NCBI GenBank assembly: GCA_964019135.1
Contig: OZ025258.1
Coordinates: 9,939,961-10,003,960, forward strand
DNA from: Arenicola marina
Taxonomy: Eukaryota; Annelida; Polychaeta; Arenicolidae
Direction of reading: 5' to 3'
Length of the DNA: 64,000 bases
Below the pieces are notes generated by a model. It ran no database searches. It was given only the letters and a program-made list of their open reading frames with translations, and had not been told where the DNA came from. Shown here in pieces: positions 26,621 to 36,480 of the stretch (positions within the stretch are counted from its first letter, which is position 1; each line of letters starts with the position of its first letter). The translations under genes were made by a program, and so were the position numbers.

Positions 26621-29600
26621 TTATATGGCGTGAATGTCCATCTCAGTCTTGGGGGCGCTTGTCTCTGGCCTGGGGTTGGCTGTCACCACCACATCGTGCA
26701 CCTGTAACACAGACCGCATGTGGAAGATAAAAACCTCGCATATTAAACATTACTTACGAAATCGTACAATGTTTAGTTAATTAATGGTTGGTTGTATATT
26801 CAGGACGTTTCAATCCCTTTTGATCATATCGCGTCAACGGGAATAAAGGAAAGGAGAGTAGAGCCATGTCCCTGGAGGTCACCCCATACTCTTTGCGACA
26901 TGGGATTTTTATCCTGCGACCACACAGACATGGCCACAGCAGGGCTCGAACCACCGATCCACGCGCCGTTAGGCTCTCAGGTGGCCAGAGCGCTAAGGGA
27001 TTAGTTAATAAAAGAGTTCACGATATCCAAAATGATACAATGAGCGCTAATAAACACATTCAGCACAGGGGGGCGGTCATAGTTCCTTGTCCGACCCTCT
27101 CACATTCAATACCAACTACACAAGTACTCCACAAACTCCCCTAATATCGACGCTATGCGCACCGTGGTCCCCCCGCTGGACGCTGCTCGAGGTGACGGTA
27201 TAATCCACTGGTGACGTCATTCCCCTGTTCTCCCACAACATTATTTTAATGTAATATAGCGTGTTTGAGTCATAAGGACGTGCATTTTACATAAGTTAAC
27301 GTCCTCGGAAAACGACATTACCAGATAACAATGGGTCCTCGGGTAATGTCGCCTTCCTTGGACATTAACTAACCCATAACCCCCAGAGGGCCGGGGGGGC
27401 GGGGGGTCACTAACCTGCATGTGGCTGGGAGCAGTCAGCAGGTACATCAGGGCGTCCACCACGTCCTTGACGTCCAGGTGCTGTAAGATAGGGCGACATT
27501 TAAAACACATTGCGGCCTTGTCGATTTATTTACTGCCTGCTACTGGGACCTGCTATGGGTAACTATCACATCACTACATCACACAAGTTAGAGGCCAAAG
27601 CCACAAGATATGAACAGTATTATACAAGAGGCCAGCAACACAACCATGCCGACTGATGAATCCCACTAAAGTGACTGAACTGACTGAAGTGATTGAAGTG
27701 ACCGAAGTGACTGAAGTGACTGAAGTGACTGATATGACTGAGGTGACTGAAGTGACTGACGCGGTTGGAGTGACTAAGGCGACTGAGGTGACAAGGTGAT
27801 TGAAGTGACTGAGGTGACTGAAGTGACTGAAGTGACAAAGTGACTGAGGTGACGTGGTGACTGCAGTGACTGATGGGGCTGAAGTGACTGAAGTGACGAA
27901 GTGACTGAGGTGACGGGGTGACTGAAGTGACTGAGGTGGCTGATGTGACCGAAGTGACTGAGGTGACGGGGTGACTGAGGTGACGGGGTGACTGAAGTGA
28001 CTGAGGTGACTGAAGTGACTGAAGTGACGAAGTGACTGAGGTGACGGGGTGACTGAAGTGACTGAGGCGGCTGAAGTGACCGAAGTGACTGAGGTGACGG
28101 GGTGACTGAAGTGACTGAGGTGGCTGATGTGACCGAAGTGACTGAGGTGACGGGGTGACTGAATTGACTGAGGTGGCTGATGTGACCGAAGTGACTGAGG
28201 TGACGGGGTGACTGAGGTGACGGGGTGACCGAAGTGACTGAGGTGACGGGGTGACTGAGGTGACGGGGTGACTGAAGTGACTGAGGTGGCTGATGTGACC
28301 GAAGTGACTGAGGTGACGGGGTGACTGAGGTGACGAGGTGACTGAGGTGACTGAAATGACTGAGGTGACTGAAGTGATTGAGGTGACTGACCGGGTGACT
28401 GAAGTGACTGAAGTGACTGAGGAGTCTACCATGGCCACTTACCACTCGGTCCTGGTAAAACACGTCAGTCTCGTGGTCTGTCAGGTTGTGCATTCGCTTC
28501 CGGAACTCTGTCTTCACCATTCCGGGAGAGATCTGCTGCTCGGAGTCAAAGAGAGCGTTGTAACGGTTAGAGTGACCATGTGTGTGGGATGCGGGGGGCG
28601 TTGGGGGTGGGGAGGCCACGTTTGAGGTACAGATACAGCGTATGACGAGGCGTGCTAAAGGAGAGGGGTGGGGGTGGGGGCAGACATCCCGTGAGTCGGT
28701 GACTGTGGGTTGGATGGCTTTTCGATGGCAAAATACGTATCATACAAGTCTCTAGTTACACCTTGGAGCCTATAACCTAGGCTATGCACGGTAATAGACT
28801 TGGCCATCTCGGATATGGTAGGCCTACCAAGTTTCCTCCCGGATCGAAGAACCAATTGCGAGAAGTAGTCATCACAAGGGGTACGTTATGACACATCCAA
28901 TCGGTAAGATTATAAAATATCGCTTGGAATTGAATATTCTTGAACTATTTTTATCGCGCTGATTACTTATGGACAAATTATGGACAAAAATGGTTTGCCC
29001 CTGATATGCGACGATACTTACCGAGACCCGGATGTTAGACTTGTGTTCCCTGAGCTCTGACCGGACGCCCTCAGTCAGGGCAGTCAGGGCGAACTTTGTG
29101 GCGCAGTAGAAGTTTGAGTCCGGTCGCCCGCTCACGTAGTGACCGTAGCCACTGGAATGTGGGAGACAGAGATCACTACCTTAGACAGAGGTCACTACCT
29201 CAGACAGAGGTCACTTCATCAGACAGAGGTCAGTACCTCAGACAGAGGTCAATACCTCAGACAGAGGTAACTGCCTCAGACAGAGGTCACTACCTCAGAC
29301 AGAGGTCACTACCTCAGAGGTCTGTACCTCAGACAGAGGTCACTACCTCAGACAGGAGTCACTACCTCAGACAGAGGTCATTACCTCAGACAGAGATTAC
29401 CTTAGACAGAGATCACTACCTCAGACAGAGGTCACTACCTCAGACAGAGGTCATTACCTCAGACAGAGATTACCTTAGACAGAGGTCACTACCTCAGACA
29501 GAGGTCACCACGTCAGAAAGACTGAGACACTGGGATACATAATCAACCCAATGTTGTTTAATCCATGGATACAAATAATGTTTTCGATGATGCCAGTCTT

Positions 29601-32020
29601 TACATGATTTATATCCTCAATCACATCGGGTACGAGGCATGGGGACCCCACCCAGCCCCGCCACCCCCCCCCCCCCCTCTATACCCTGTACCTGATGATG
29701 TTGACAATGTGCCCGTCGTCCACGCCTGCCCCCCTCCCCCTCCCCTTCACCCTACCCTGTACCTGTTGATGTTGACAATGTGCCCGTCGTCCACGCCTGC
29801 CCCCCCCCCCTACCCTGTACCTGTTGATGTTGACAATGTGCCCGTCGTCCACGCCTGCCGCCCTCCCCCTCCCCTCCCCCCTACCCTGTACCTGTTGATG
29901 TTGACAATGTGCCCGTCGTCCACGCCTGCCCCCCTCCCCCTCCCCTCCCCCCTACCCTGTACCTGTTGATGTTGACAATGTGCCCGTCGTCCACGCCTGC
30001 CCCCCTCCCCCCCCCCTACCCTGTACCTGTTGATGTTGACAATGTGCCCGTCGTCCACGCCTGCCTCACGCATGCTGCGGAAGGCTTCCCGGCTGCACAG
30101 CGTGGGGCCCAACACGTTAATCTGTGACGGGAGACAAACACCAGATATAACACTCTGGTACAAACAGAGGGGGGGCCCTCTCTTTGTACCAGATGGGCTT
30201 TTTCGACACGGCGACACGGCGATTTTTAAAATTCGATAACGCGACATTGGGGTTGCCTTAGAATCGACATGCGACATGGACCTTTTCTTAAAATCGACAC
30301 GCGACATGGACCTTTTCTTAAAATCGACACGCGACATGGCTACCCTACCCCCCCCCCCGCTCCCCCCCTCAGGGGCCCTAAACAGGGCAGAATGTGTACA
30401 TAGCAGATTCATAAAGTGAAGTATATTTTGGACACTGCACAATCTAGATTTCAGTGGCGCTCTCCCATGATGATGAGCGTATACAAGTTATAAATGTAAA
30501 CAGTTCAGTGACTATTTTACATTGATTTCATAACGTACACTACCTAATAATGTAGACAACTTTCCCCTGGTGAATGTTATCCATGTCTCTGTATTGTCGC
30601 CCATGGTGCATCGGTTAGTGTCCAACCAGGAACGCATCATACCACTCATCACCTACTCATGCTGCCATCAACGCGTGGATCAATGGTTCTGTGATTTGTC
30701 GGTTTTACTTTAAGGTAGAGAGTGGGTGGTACCTAGCGGATTTTTTTCAGAAACAAATTAGTTTTTTTTCTTTTGGGGATTTGAGGTTCCAATGACCACC
30801 AATATCGACCCATGTCGTATCAACTATTAGTTTCTCGGCCAAATGTGCATGTATGTTTTGTATTACAAGCAAATACACAACTCATCCCGTGATTGCATAC
30901 GCGGGCCGGCTTATTTGGCTAATATAACTTGGGCTTATAGAGCACAGTTTAGTTCAGTAGCATATCTGCATTTGGCTATTGATGAGTTTGACTCTTATGC
31001 TATTTTTCGGTCTTGAGACGAGTTTCTTTGGGGGAATTCAAAATCGTTAAAAAATACCTACACCTTAAAGCATTTTTTCCATTGACCTTCATGTTAGAGG
31101 CAATTTGACAAAAATGGCCAGAACTTCCTTTTAGTGCAGTTACATAAGTTTTTTATGACATGTTCAAGTAGATCCATTACCAATAATAATAAATAAAAAT
31201 AAAGAGAACAGAAACTTTTAGATTTTGGCCCCCTACCCGCTCTCCCTCCCTGGGGCTGCCAAGCAAGTGGAGGGCTAATAGCTAGACCAACCTCGAGCAT
31301 CTCCCGCCACTGACTGGTGCTGCCCTCTAGCAGAGACGCGGCGTGGGCCACCCCGGCGTTGTTGACGCAGAGCGACACGGGACCATGCTGCTCCCGGATT
31401 TGTCGAAACAGGGTCATGACGTCATCCTCTTTGCTGACGTCACAGGGGTAAGCCACCAATCGGCCGCCATTTTGCGTGTCCTTCAATCGGCTCCCCAGAC
31501 GCTGATAAAGACCAAACAAATCTTAGGCCACAGTTAAATAAATGTTTAGTTTATATGTCTACCCGTTGATGATTTCGAGGGGCCTGTGACAGTGTGTTCT
31601 ATAAATACATGTCCAAGGCCGTTGTTGGCTTAATGGCTTTGTGTCAGTAGAATGTATGAGGATAACCTGGGATGGTCGACACCTGTTAGATTGTCCGATA
31701 CCTACGCGGCCGGGTGGTCGTACAGTGACGTTATCTAGGTCACGTATCGACAGGCTGGACAATGTCAATGTATTCACCCTGACCTGGACACCATTATACC
31801 CACCTGCAGCCGGAAATCAATACTGAACTAATGAAACCGATACCAGAGGGTTCGTTCTGTTGTATGACATCGATTTTGTTGTTATTACCTGTATCTGTTC
31901 GACGTTCCTTGAGCATCCGATGACTGTCATACCCTGGTTAACCAGCGTCTCCGATATGGCCGCTCCGATACCCGCGGAGGCGCCCGTCACCAAGGCAACG
32001 CGACCCATCCAGCGCTGCAT
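26621..32020 (-). CDS. DHRS11-like: DHRS11-like short-chain dehydrogenase/reductase, copy A, seven exons
   Basis: Exons in transcript order are 32020-31889, 31501-31292, 30121-30027, 29151-29022, 28532-28443, 27480-27415 and 26701-26621, giving 267 residues plus TAA. Phases are consistent throughout and all introns are GT-AG. Motifs: TGASAGIG at 12-19 (dinucleotide fold), NNAG at 91-94, catalytic Ser146 whose codon is split AG|T by intron 3, Tyr161 and Lys165 in YCATK, and ISPG at 190-193. Length and the order DDGHIVNIN...TALTEGVRSELRE match DHRS11 (human protein 260 residues), an NADP(H)-dependent cytosolic keto/hydroxysteroid reductase. The substrate here is unknown. The C-terminal tail (VHDVVVTANPRPETS...) departs from the human RPTEQV ending. 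Exon 2 uses a weak donor (GTTGGT), as it does in copy B. Introns 3 and 5 are mostly minisatellite. A SINE lies in intron 6 and a MITE in intron 2. Confidence 0.93.
26773..27009 (-). mobile_element. tRNA-derived SINE, copy 2 (head-truncated), intron 6 of gene A
   Basis: The body is 26,782-27,000, with TTAGTTAAT at 26,773-26,781 repeated at 27,001-27,009. The paralogous intron in gene B (near 43,360-43,385) has the uninterrupted site, so the insertion is younger than the duplication. The tRNA-like head is truncated. Confidence 0.9.
27655..28430 (-). repeat. 9-bp minisatellite filling intron 5 of gene A
   Basis: Units of GTGACTGAR (plus strand) with GTGACGGG variants. In transcript sense each unit reads about TCACYTCAG. 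The array begins within about 20 bases of the exon 5 donor and extends to within about 180 bases of exon 6. Because 9 is a multiple of 3, reading from exon 5 into the intron stays open for nearly 200 codons. Confidence 0.95.
29162..29515 (-). repeat. 19-bp minisatellite in intron 3 of gene A
   Basis: About 17 copies of GACAGAGGTCACTACCTCA, starting about 10 bases upstream (in transcript sense) of the exon 4 acceptor. The homologous array in gene B has about eight copies. Confidence 0.93.
29680..30026 (-). repeat. Minisatellite made from the exon 3/intron 3 splice junction (gene A)
   Basis: Five extra copies of the last 38-40 bases of exon 3 plus the start of intron 3 lie directly downstream of the true donor, with C-rich linkers. 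Last-exon-base positions of the six donors are 30027, 29963, 29892, 29821, 29763 and 29692, and every copy keeps CAG|GTACAGG. Spacings are 64, 71, 71, 58 and 71 bp. Confidence 0.92.
30166..30379. mobile_element. MITE with AGGGCCCCTGAGGG-type ends, intron 2 of gene A
   Basis: The left end AGAGGGGGGGCCCTCT and the right end (reversed: AGGGCCCCTGAGGGGG) are related inverted repeats. The body repeats CTTAAAATCGACACGCGACA twice. Gene B lacks it, where GGTCAAACGGGGCAG is uninterrupted near 51,872. It is related to 37,911-38,072. It sits about 45 bases from the exon 3 acceptor. Confidence 0.7.
30442..31290. other. Remainder of intron 2, gene A
   Basis: Intronic DNA. Parts align with gene B intron 2 near 52,080-52,180 (the ATTTTACATTGA region). 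Otherwise nothing is recognisable. Confidence 0.5.
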
Positions 32021-32161
32021 CTTGTCACTGGCTTCTTAGTCCCTCGTCGTCCTGGAAACATTGATACAAATTATGTGACGATTTGACCCAGTTTGTCTGT
32101 CTCTCCCAGAAGCCTACGTCAATCAACCAAGAACCCGGATTGGCCCTCTGAATCTCACCTC

Positions 32162-32162
<1 letters not shown>

Positions 32163-32194
<32 letters not shown>

Positions 32195-32195
32195 C
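32163..32195. repeat. (ATA)n microsatellite
   Basis: Ten or eleven trinucleotide copies. The homologous site in unit B (about 53,747-53,770) has a shorter, interrupted tract. Confidence 0.95.
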
Positions 32196-32209
32196 ATTTC
32201 ACTTTTTCA

Positions 32210-32545
32210 TTTCACCATAACCAGGTGTAGCCTGAAATGATCAGATGTAGTGCATATCTCACGGAAATGACCGGATGTAGCCGATATCTCACGGGTATGA
32301 CCGGATGTAGCCGATATGTAGCTCATACCTCACAGCGGTGACCACATGATGTATCCCATATCTCACAGAATGGGACAAGTGTACCCCATATCGCACGGGA
32401 ATGGCCAGACACAGCTCTTACCTAACTGATGCGGCCAATGTAATCCCATATCTCACGACGTTGGTCACATACATGTACCCCATATCTCGCGGCTACGCCT
32501 CACGGGGTTGACCAGATGTAGTGTATATCTTATGGAGTTCGCCCG
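32210..32545. repeat. Minisatellite, about 30-34 bp, upstream of gene A
   Basis: Diverged units built on GATGTAGCCGATATCTCACG. The homologous array in unit B is at 53,790-54,230, with a different number and order of units. Confidence 0.8.
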
Positions 32546-32683
32546 ACAACTATGGAGTTCGCCCGACCATCACTTATCCGATTTGGCCGGTAGGTGTAAA
32601 GAAGTACTTTACCCAGGTACCACACTGTATCGAGGATCGAGCGGTGGAGTCGTTACTCATTCCACGACTATAGTATAAAGCAC

Positions 32684-33664
32684 AGGTCAAGCTTTATTGA
32701 TGTCAGATGATAGAACAAGGTATTGTAGAGTTCTTTCGCCGGGCCGCACAGTAAATTCCAACACATGTCGTTCCTTTTCTGAGTTTTATTTCGCTAAAAT
32801 ATTCCATGTATCAATCTTCTCTCTGGTTTTCTAGTTCTAGTCCTAGCTCTAGTTCTCACTCCTTCCTCGTTCTCCCTCTACTCGCTGTCCCCCTCTATTT
32901 ATACATCATTACATCGGGTCCTCTCCCCTCCCTCAAGTTGGGGGTACCACCCCAACTTGGGGCCTCTCCCCTCCCCTAAGTTGGGGGTACCACCCCAACC
33001 CAGGGATTCACCCCTACCCCAAGTTGGGGGTACCACCCCAACCCAGGGATTCACCCCCTCGCTAAGTTGGGAGTACCACCCCAACCCGGAGACTCGCCCC
33101 TCCCCTAAGTTGGGGGTACCATCCCAACCCAGGATTCACCCCCTCGCTAAGTTGGGGGTACCACCCCAACCCGGAGACTCGCCCCTCCCCTAAGTTGGGG
33201 GTACCATCCCAACCCAGGATTCACCCCCTCGCTAAGTTGGGGGTACCACCCCAACCCGGAGACTCGCCCCTCCCCTAAGTTGGGGGTACCACCCCAACCC
33301 AGGATTCACCCCCTCGCTAAGTTGGGGGTACCACCCCAACCTTGGGGCTTGTCACCACCCTCTCCCGAGAGCGTCCGCCTGTCGCTGCCACTCACTCACT
33401 CCCGGTGAGTACTTGTCGACCCCCACCCACTGCTCGACCCCGCCGTCCACCACCGCTCTACGTACTGCTGCTATTCCCATTAACACTGAAACCTACGTCT
33501 AGCCCTATCAAATCTCTTTACAGTATATAGAATAGGTAAACACTACACACATTATAATAAAAGCTACAGTCGATTCCCTACTAACGTCGAAGGATTTTAA
33601 CATTGCTACCGTTGTGCCCCTAGAGAAGCGGGCTTGCCTGGGGGCACTTGCGCCAAAGGTCAAG
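32684..33664. mobile_element. 965-bp insertion in unit A, possibly a solo LTR with internal array
   Basis: The segment 32,692-33,656 is absent from unit B and is flanked by AGGTCAAG on both sides (32,684-32,691; 33,657-33,664). Unit B has a single AGGTACAG at the same place, near 54,283. On the minus strand it has TATAAATAG (near 32,900) and two AATAAA signals (near 32,790 and 32,695), an arrangement like an LTR. I could not define TG...CA ends. A hairpin-forming minisatellite fills the middle. Confidence 0.5.
32926..33345. repeat. Hairpin-forming minisatellite, about 43 bp, ten copies
   Basis: Each unit carries GTTGGGGGTACCACCCCAAC, an inverted repeat with 7-bp GTTGGGG/CCCCAAC arms. Spacers alternate between GGATTCACCCC and GAGACTCGCCCC types. 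Confidence 0.93.
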
Positions 33665-33818
33665 CACGACATTTCACCCCACGTAGCCCTGGCAACGAGC
33701 CCCAGAGTGCCTGCCCCATGCATCGGGTAGTGATAGCCACAGGGGTCCCCTATTGCCAGTCAATGGCTGCGATAGAAAACCATGTCAAGCCATGTGATAA
33801 TGGCTGACAGCCCATGCC

Positions 33819-33844
33819 TGTATATATATATATATATATATATA
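33819..33844. repeat. (TA)n microsatellite
   Basis: About a dozen TA copies after CATGCCTG. Confidence 0.9.
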
Positions 33845-34515
33845 CCCAGCATGCATGTAGGCTTGCCTACTTCAAACAGCGGTACGGACTCTCATCAAAA
33901 AAAGTAATGACGCTAAACATCGATGCAAATGATATATACTAGAGATGTTAGACAAGCGGGGATCCAGGGGTTTAATCGCAACCCCCCCCCCTCCCCCCCG
34001 CCCTCATGTTTGATGGTGGTTGACAATCCCACGTATCACAAAGCCGTTCTTATAGTTTTACACTTGCCCACACACACACAGCCAGCCTTGGCGAAATTGA
34101 CAGGACTCAAGAAAATATGACATGACATGGCGAGTAATTAAAATGCAGAAAGTTGCCAGACAAGCCGTGTCCACTTGTCGGACTAAAGTCAAATTCATTA
34201 ATACCGCGCCGTTCACACTTGGTTTGGCCGATATCTTCGTCAAAATGTGAGAACAGATTGCCAAATAAAGGAAAGTATTGTTGAATTGATTGAGTCTCTG
34301 GGTCCTGCAGCCTGTCTGTGAATTTGCTGAGCGCTCAATCCAAGTTTAACGAAGATATCGGCCGAAACAAGCGTGAACGGCATTAATGAATTTGACTTTT
34401 AGCCTAGCTGACATCATCGGGCGACAACTGTCGCGTGGAGACTTTGACCAAAGCCATCAGAGAGAACAGCTTTTATGGTAATGATGACTCTAGTATCGGC
34501 CCAGAGTGCGCGGCT

Positions 34516-34797
34516 CATATTCACGCGGGGCCGGCGTGACAGCTCAGTGGGTTAGAGCGCTCGCCTTGAGTGCTCTGGCCACCTGAGAGCCTAACGGCAC
34601 GTGGATCGATGGTTCGAGCCCCCGCTGTGGCCATGTCTGTGTGGTCGCAGGATAAAGATCCCATGTCTTTCTTCGTAAAGAGTAGGGGGTTACCCCCGGG
34701 GACATGGCTCCACTCTCCCTTCCTTCTCCCATTGACGCGATATGACCAAAAGTGGTTAAAGCGTCCTGATTAACCAACCAACCATCATCTTCATGCG
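34516..34797 (+). mobile_element. tRNA-derived SINE, copy 3 (most complete)
   Basis: The body is 34,528-34,785, with 12-bp target duplications CATATTCACGCG and CATCTTCATGCG. The head has an A box (CAGCTCAGTGGGTTAGAGCG) and a B box (GGTTCGAGCCC), so it is an RNA polymerase III type promoter. The tail ends TTAACCAACCAACC. Unit B retains the empty site (CATCTTCACGCG, near 55,008). It is 5' to gene A. Confidence 0.92.
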
Positions 34798-34874
34798 ACA
34801 CGACACGACACGTACGGAGGGCGCGATAACGGCTGACGATATGAACAGCAGTCCCTTTTAGGATCATAGACAGT

Positions 34875-36480
34875 GTGGAGGTAGGGCAGGGGCAGGGCAT
34901 GCGAGCGAGGGAATGGGAGGGGGCAGGGCATGCGAGCGAGGGAATGGGAGGGGGTGGCGCGTGGGAGGGGGGGAATGGGAGGGGGCAGGGCATGCGAGCG
35001 AGGGAATGGGAGGGGGTGGCGCGTGGGAGGGGGCAGGGCATGCGAGCGAGGGAATGGGAGGGGGCAGGGCATGCGAGCGAGGGAATGGGAGGGGGTGGCG
35101 CGTGGGAGGGAGGGAATGGGAGGGGGCAGGGCATGCGAGCGAGGGAATGGGAGGGGGTGGCGCGTGGGAGGGAGGGAATGGGAGGGGGCAGGGCATGCGA
35201 GCGAGGGAATGGGAGGGGGTGGCGCGTGGGAGGGAGGGAATGGGAGGGGGCAGGGCATGCGAGCGAGGGAATGGGAGGGGGTGGCGCGTGGGAGGAGGGA
35301 ATGGGAGGGGGTGGCGCGTGGGAGGGGTGGCGCGTGGGAGGGAGGGAATGGGAGGGGGGTGGGCATGCGAGCGAGGGAATGGGAGGGGGTGGCGCGTGGG
35401 AAGGAGGAATGGGAGGGGTGGCGCGTGGGAGGGAGGGAATGGGAGGGGGGTGGGGCGTGGGATGGAGGGAATGGGAGGGGGTGGCGCGTGGGAGGGGCAG
35501 GGCATGCGAGCGAGGGAATGGGAGGGGGTGGCGCGTGGGAGGGAGGGAATGGGAGGGGGCAGGGCATGCGAGCGAGGGAATGGGAGAGGGTGGCGCGTGG
35601 GAGGGAGGAATGGGAGGGGGTGGCGCGTGGGAGCGAGGGAATGGGAGGGGGTGGCGCGTGGGAGGGAGGGAATGGGAGGGGGTGGCGCGTGGGAGGGAGG
35701 GAATGGGAGGGGGTGCGCGTGGGAGGGAGGGAATGGGAGGGGGTGGCGCGTGGGAGGGAGGGAATGGAGGGGGTGGCGCGTGGAGGGAGGGAATGGGAGG
35801 GGGCAGGGCATGCGAGCGAGGGAATGGGAGGGGGTGGCGCGTGGAGGGAGGGAATGGGAGGGGGTGGCGCGTGGGAGCGAGGGAATGGGAGGGGGTGGCG
35901 CGTGGGAGGGAGGGAATGGGAGGGGGTGGCGCGTGGGAGGGAGGGAATGGGAGGGGGTGGCGCGTGGGAGGGAGGGAATGGGAGGGGGTGGCGCGTGGGA
36001 GGGAGGGAATGGGAGGGGTGGCGCGTGGGAGGGAGGGAATGGGAGGGGGTGGCGCGTGGGAGGGAGGGAATGGGAGGGGGTGGCGCGTGGGAGGGAGGGA
36101 ATGGGAGGGGGTGGCGCGTGGGAGGGAGGGAATGGGAGGGGGTGGCGCGTGGGAAGGAGGGAATGGGAGGGGGTGGCGCGTGGGAGGGAGGGAATGGGAG
36201 GGGGTGGCGCGTGGGAGGGGGCAGGGCATGCGAGCGAGGGAATGGGAGGGGGTGGCGCGTGGGAGGGAGGGAATGGGAGGGGGGTGGGGCGTGGGAGGGA
36301 GGGAATGGGAGGGGGCAGGGCATGCGAGCGAGGGAATGGGAGGGGGCAGGGCATGCGAGCGAGGGAATGGGAGGGGGGTGGCGCGTGGGAGGGAGGGAAT
36401 GGGAGGGGGTGGCGCGTGGGAGGGAGGGAATGGGAGGGGGGTGGGGCGTGGGAGGGAATGGAAGAGGGAGGGGGGGGGGC
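34875..36480. repeat. 31-bp GC-rich minisatellite, about 50 units, open in all six frames
   Basis: Two unit types are mixed: one with GGGTGGCGCGTGGGAGGGA and one with GGGCAGGGCATGCGAGCGAG, both joined to GGGAATGGGAGG. Units are mostly 31 bp. No stop triplet occurs on either strand over about 1.6 kb, so every frame reads through. GGGAGGGAGGGAATGGG is a canonical G-quadruplex pattern and recurs in most units. Unit B has only about five copies (55,090-55,250). Confidence 0.95.

Noticed and set aside
29142..29151. Loss of the catalytic Ser in both DHRS11-like genes, since the residue 13 before Tyr is Tyr or Ala
   Set aside because: DHRS11 has a two-residue longer loop than classical enzymes. The equivalent Ser is at -15 (the INS position), and it is retained in both copies across the exon 3-4 junction.
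34528..34632. Possible tRNA gene with A and B boxes
   Set aside because: The A-B spacing is too long, the acceptor stem does not close well, and the segment is the head of a SINE with target duplications and sister copies.
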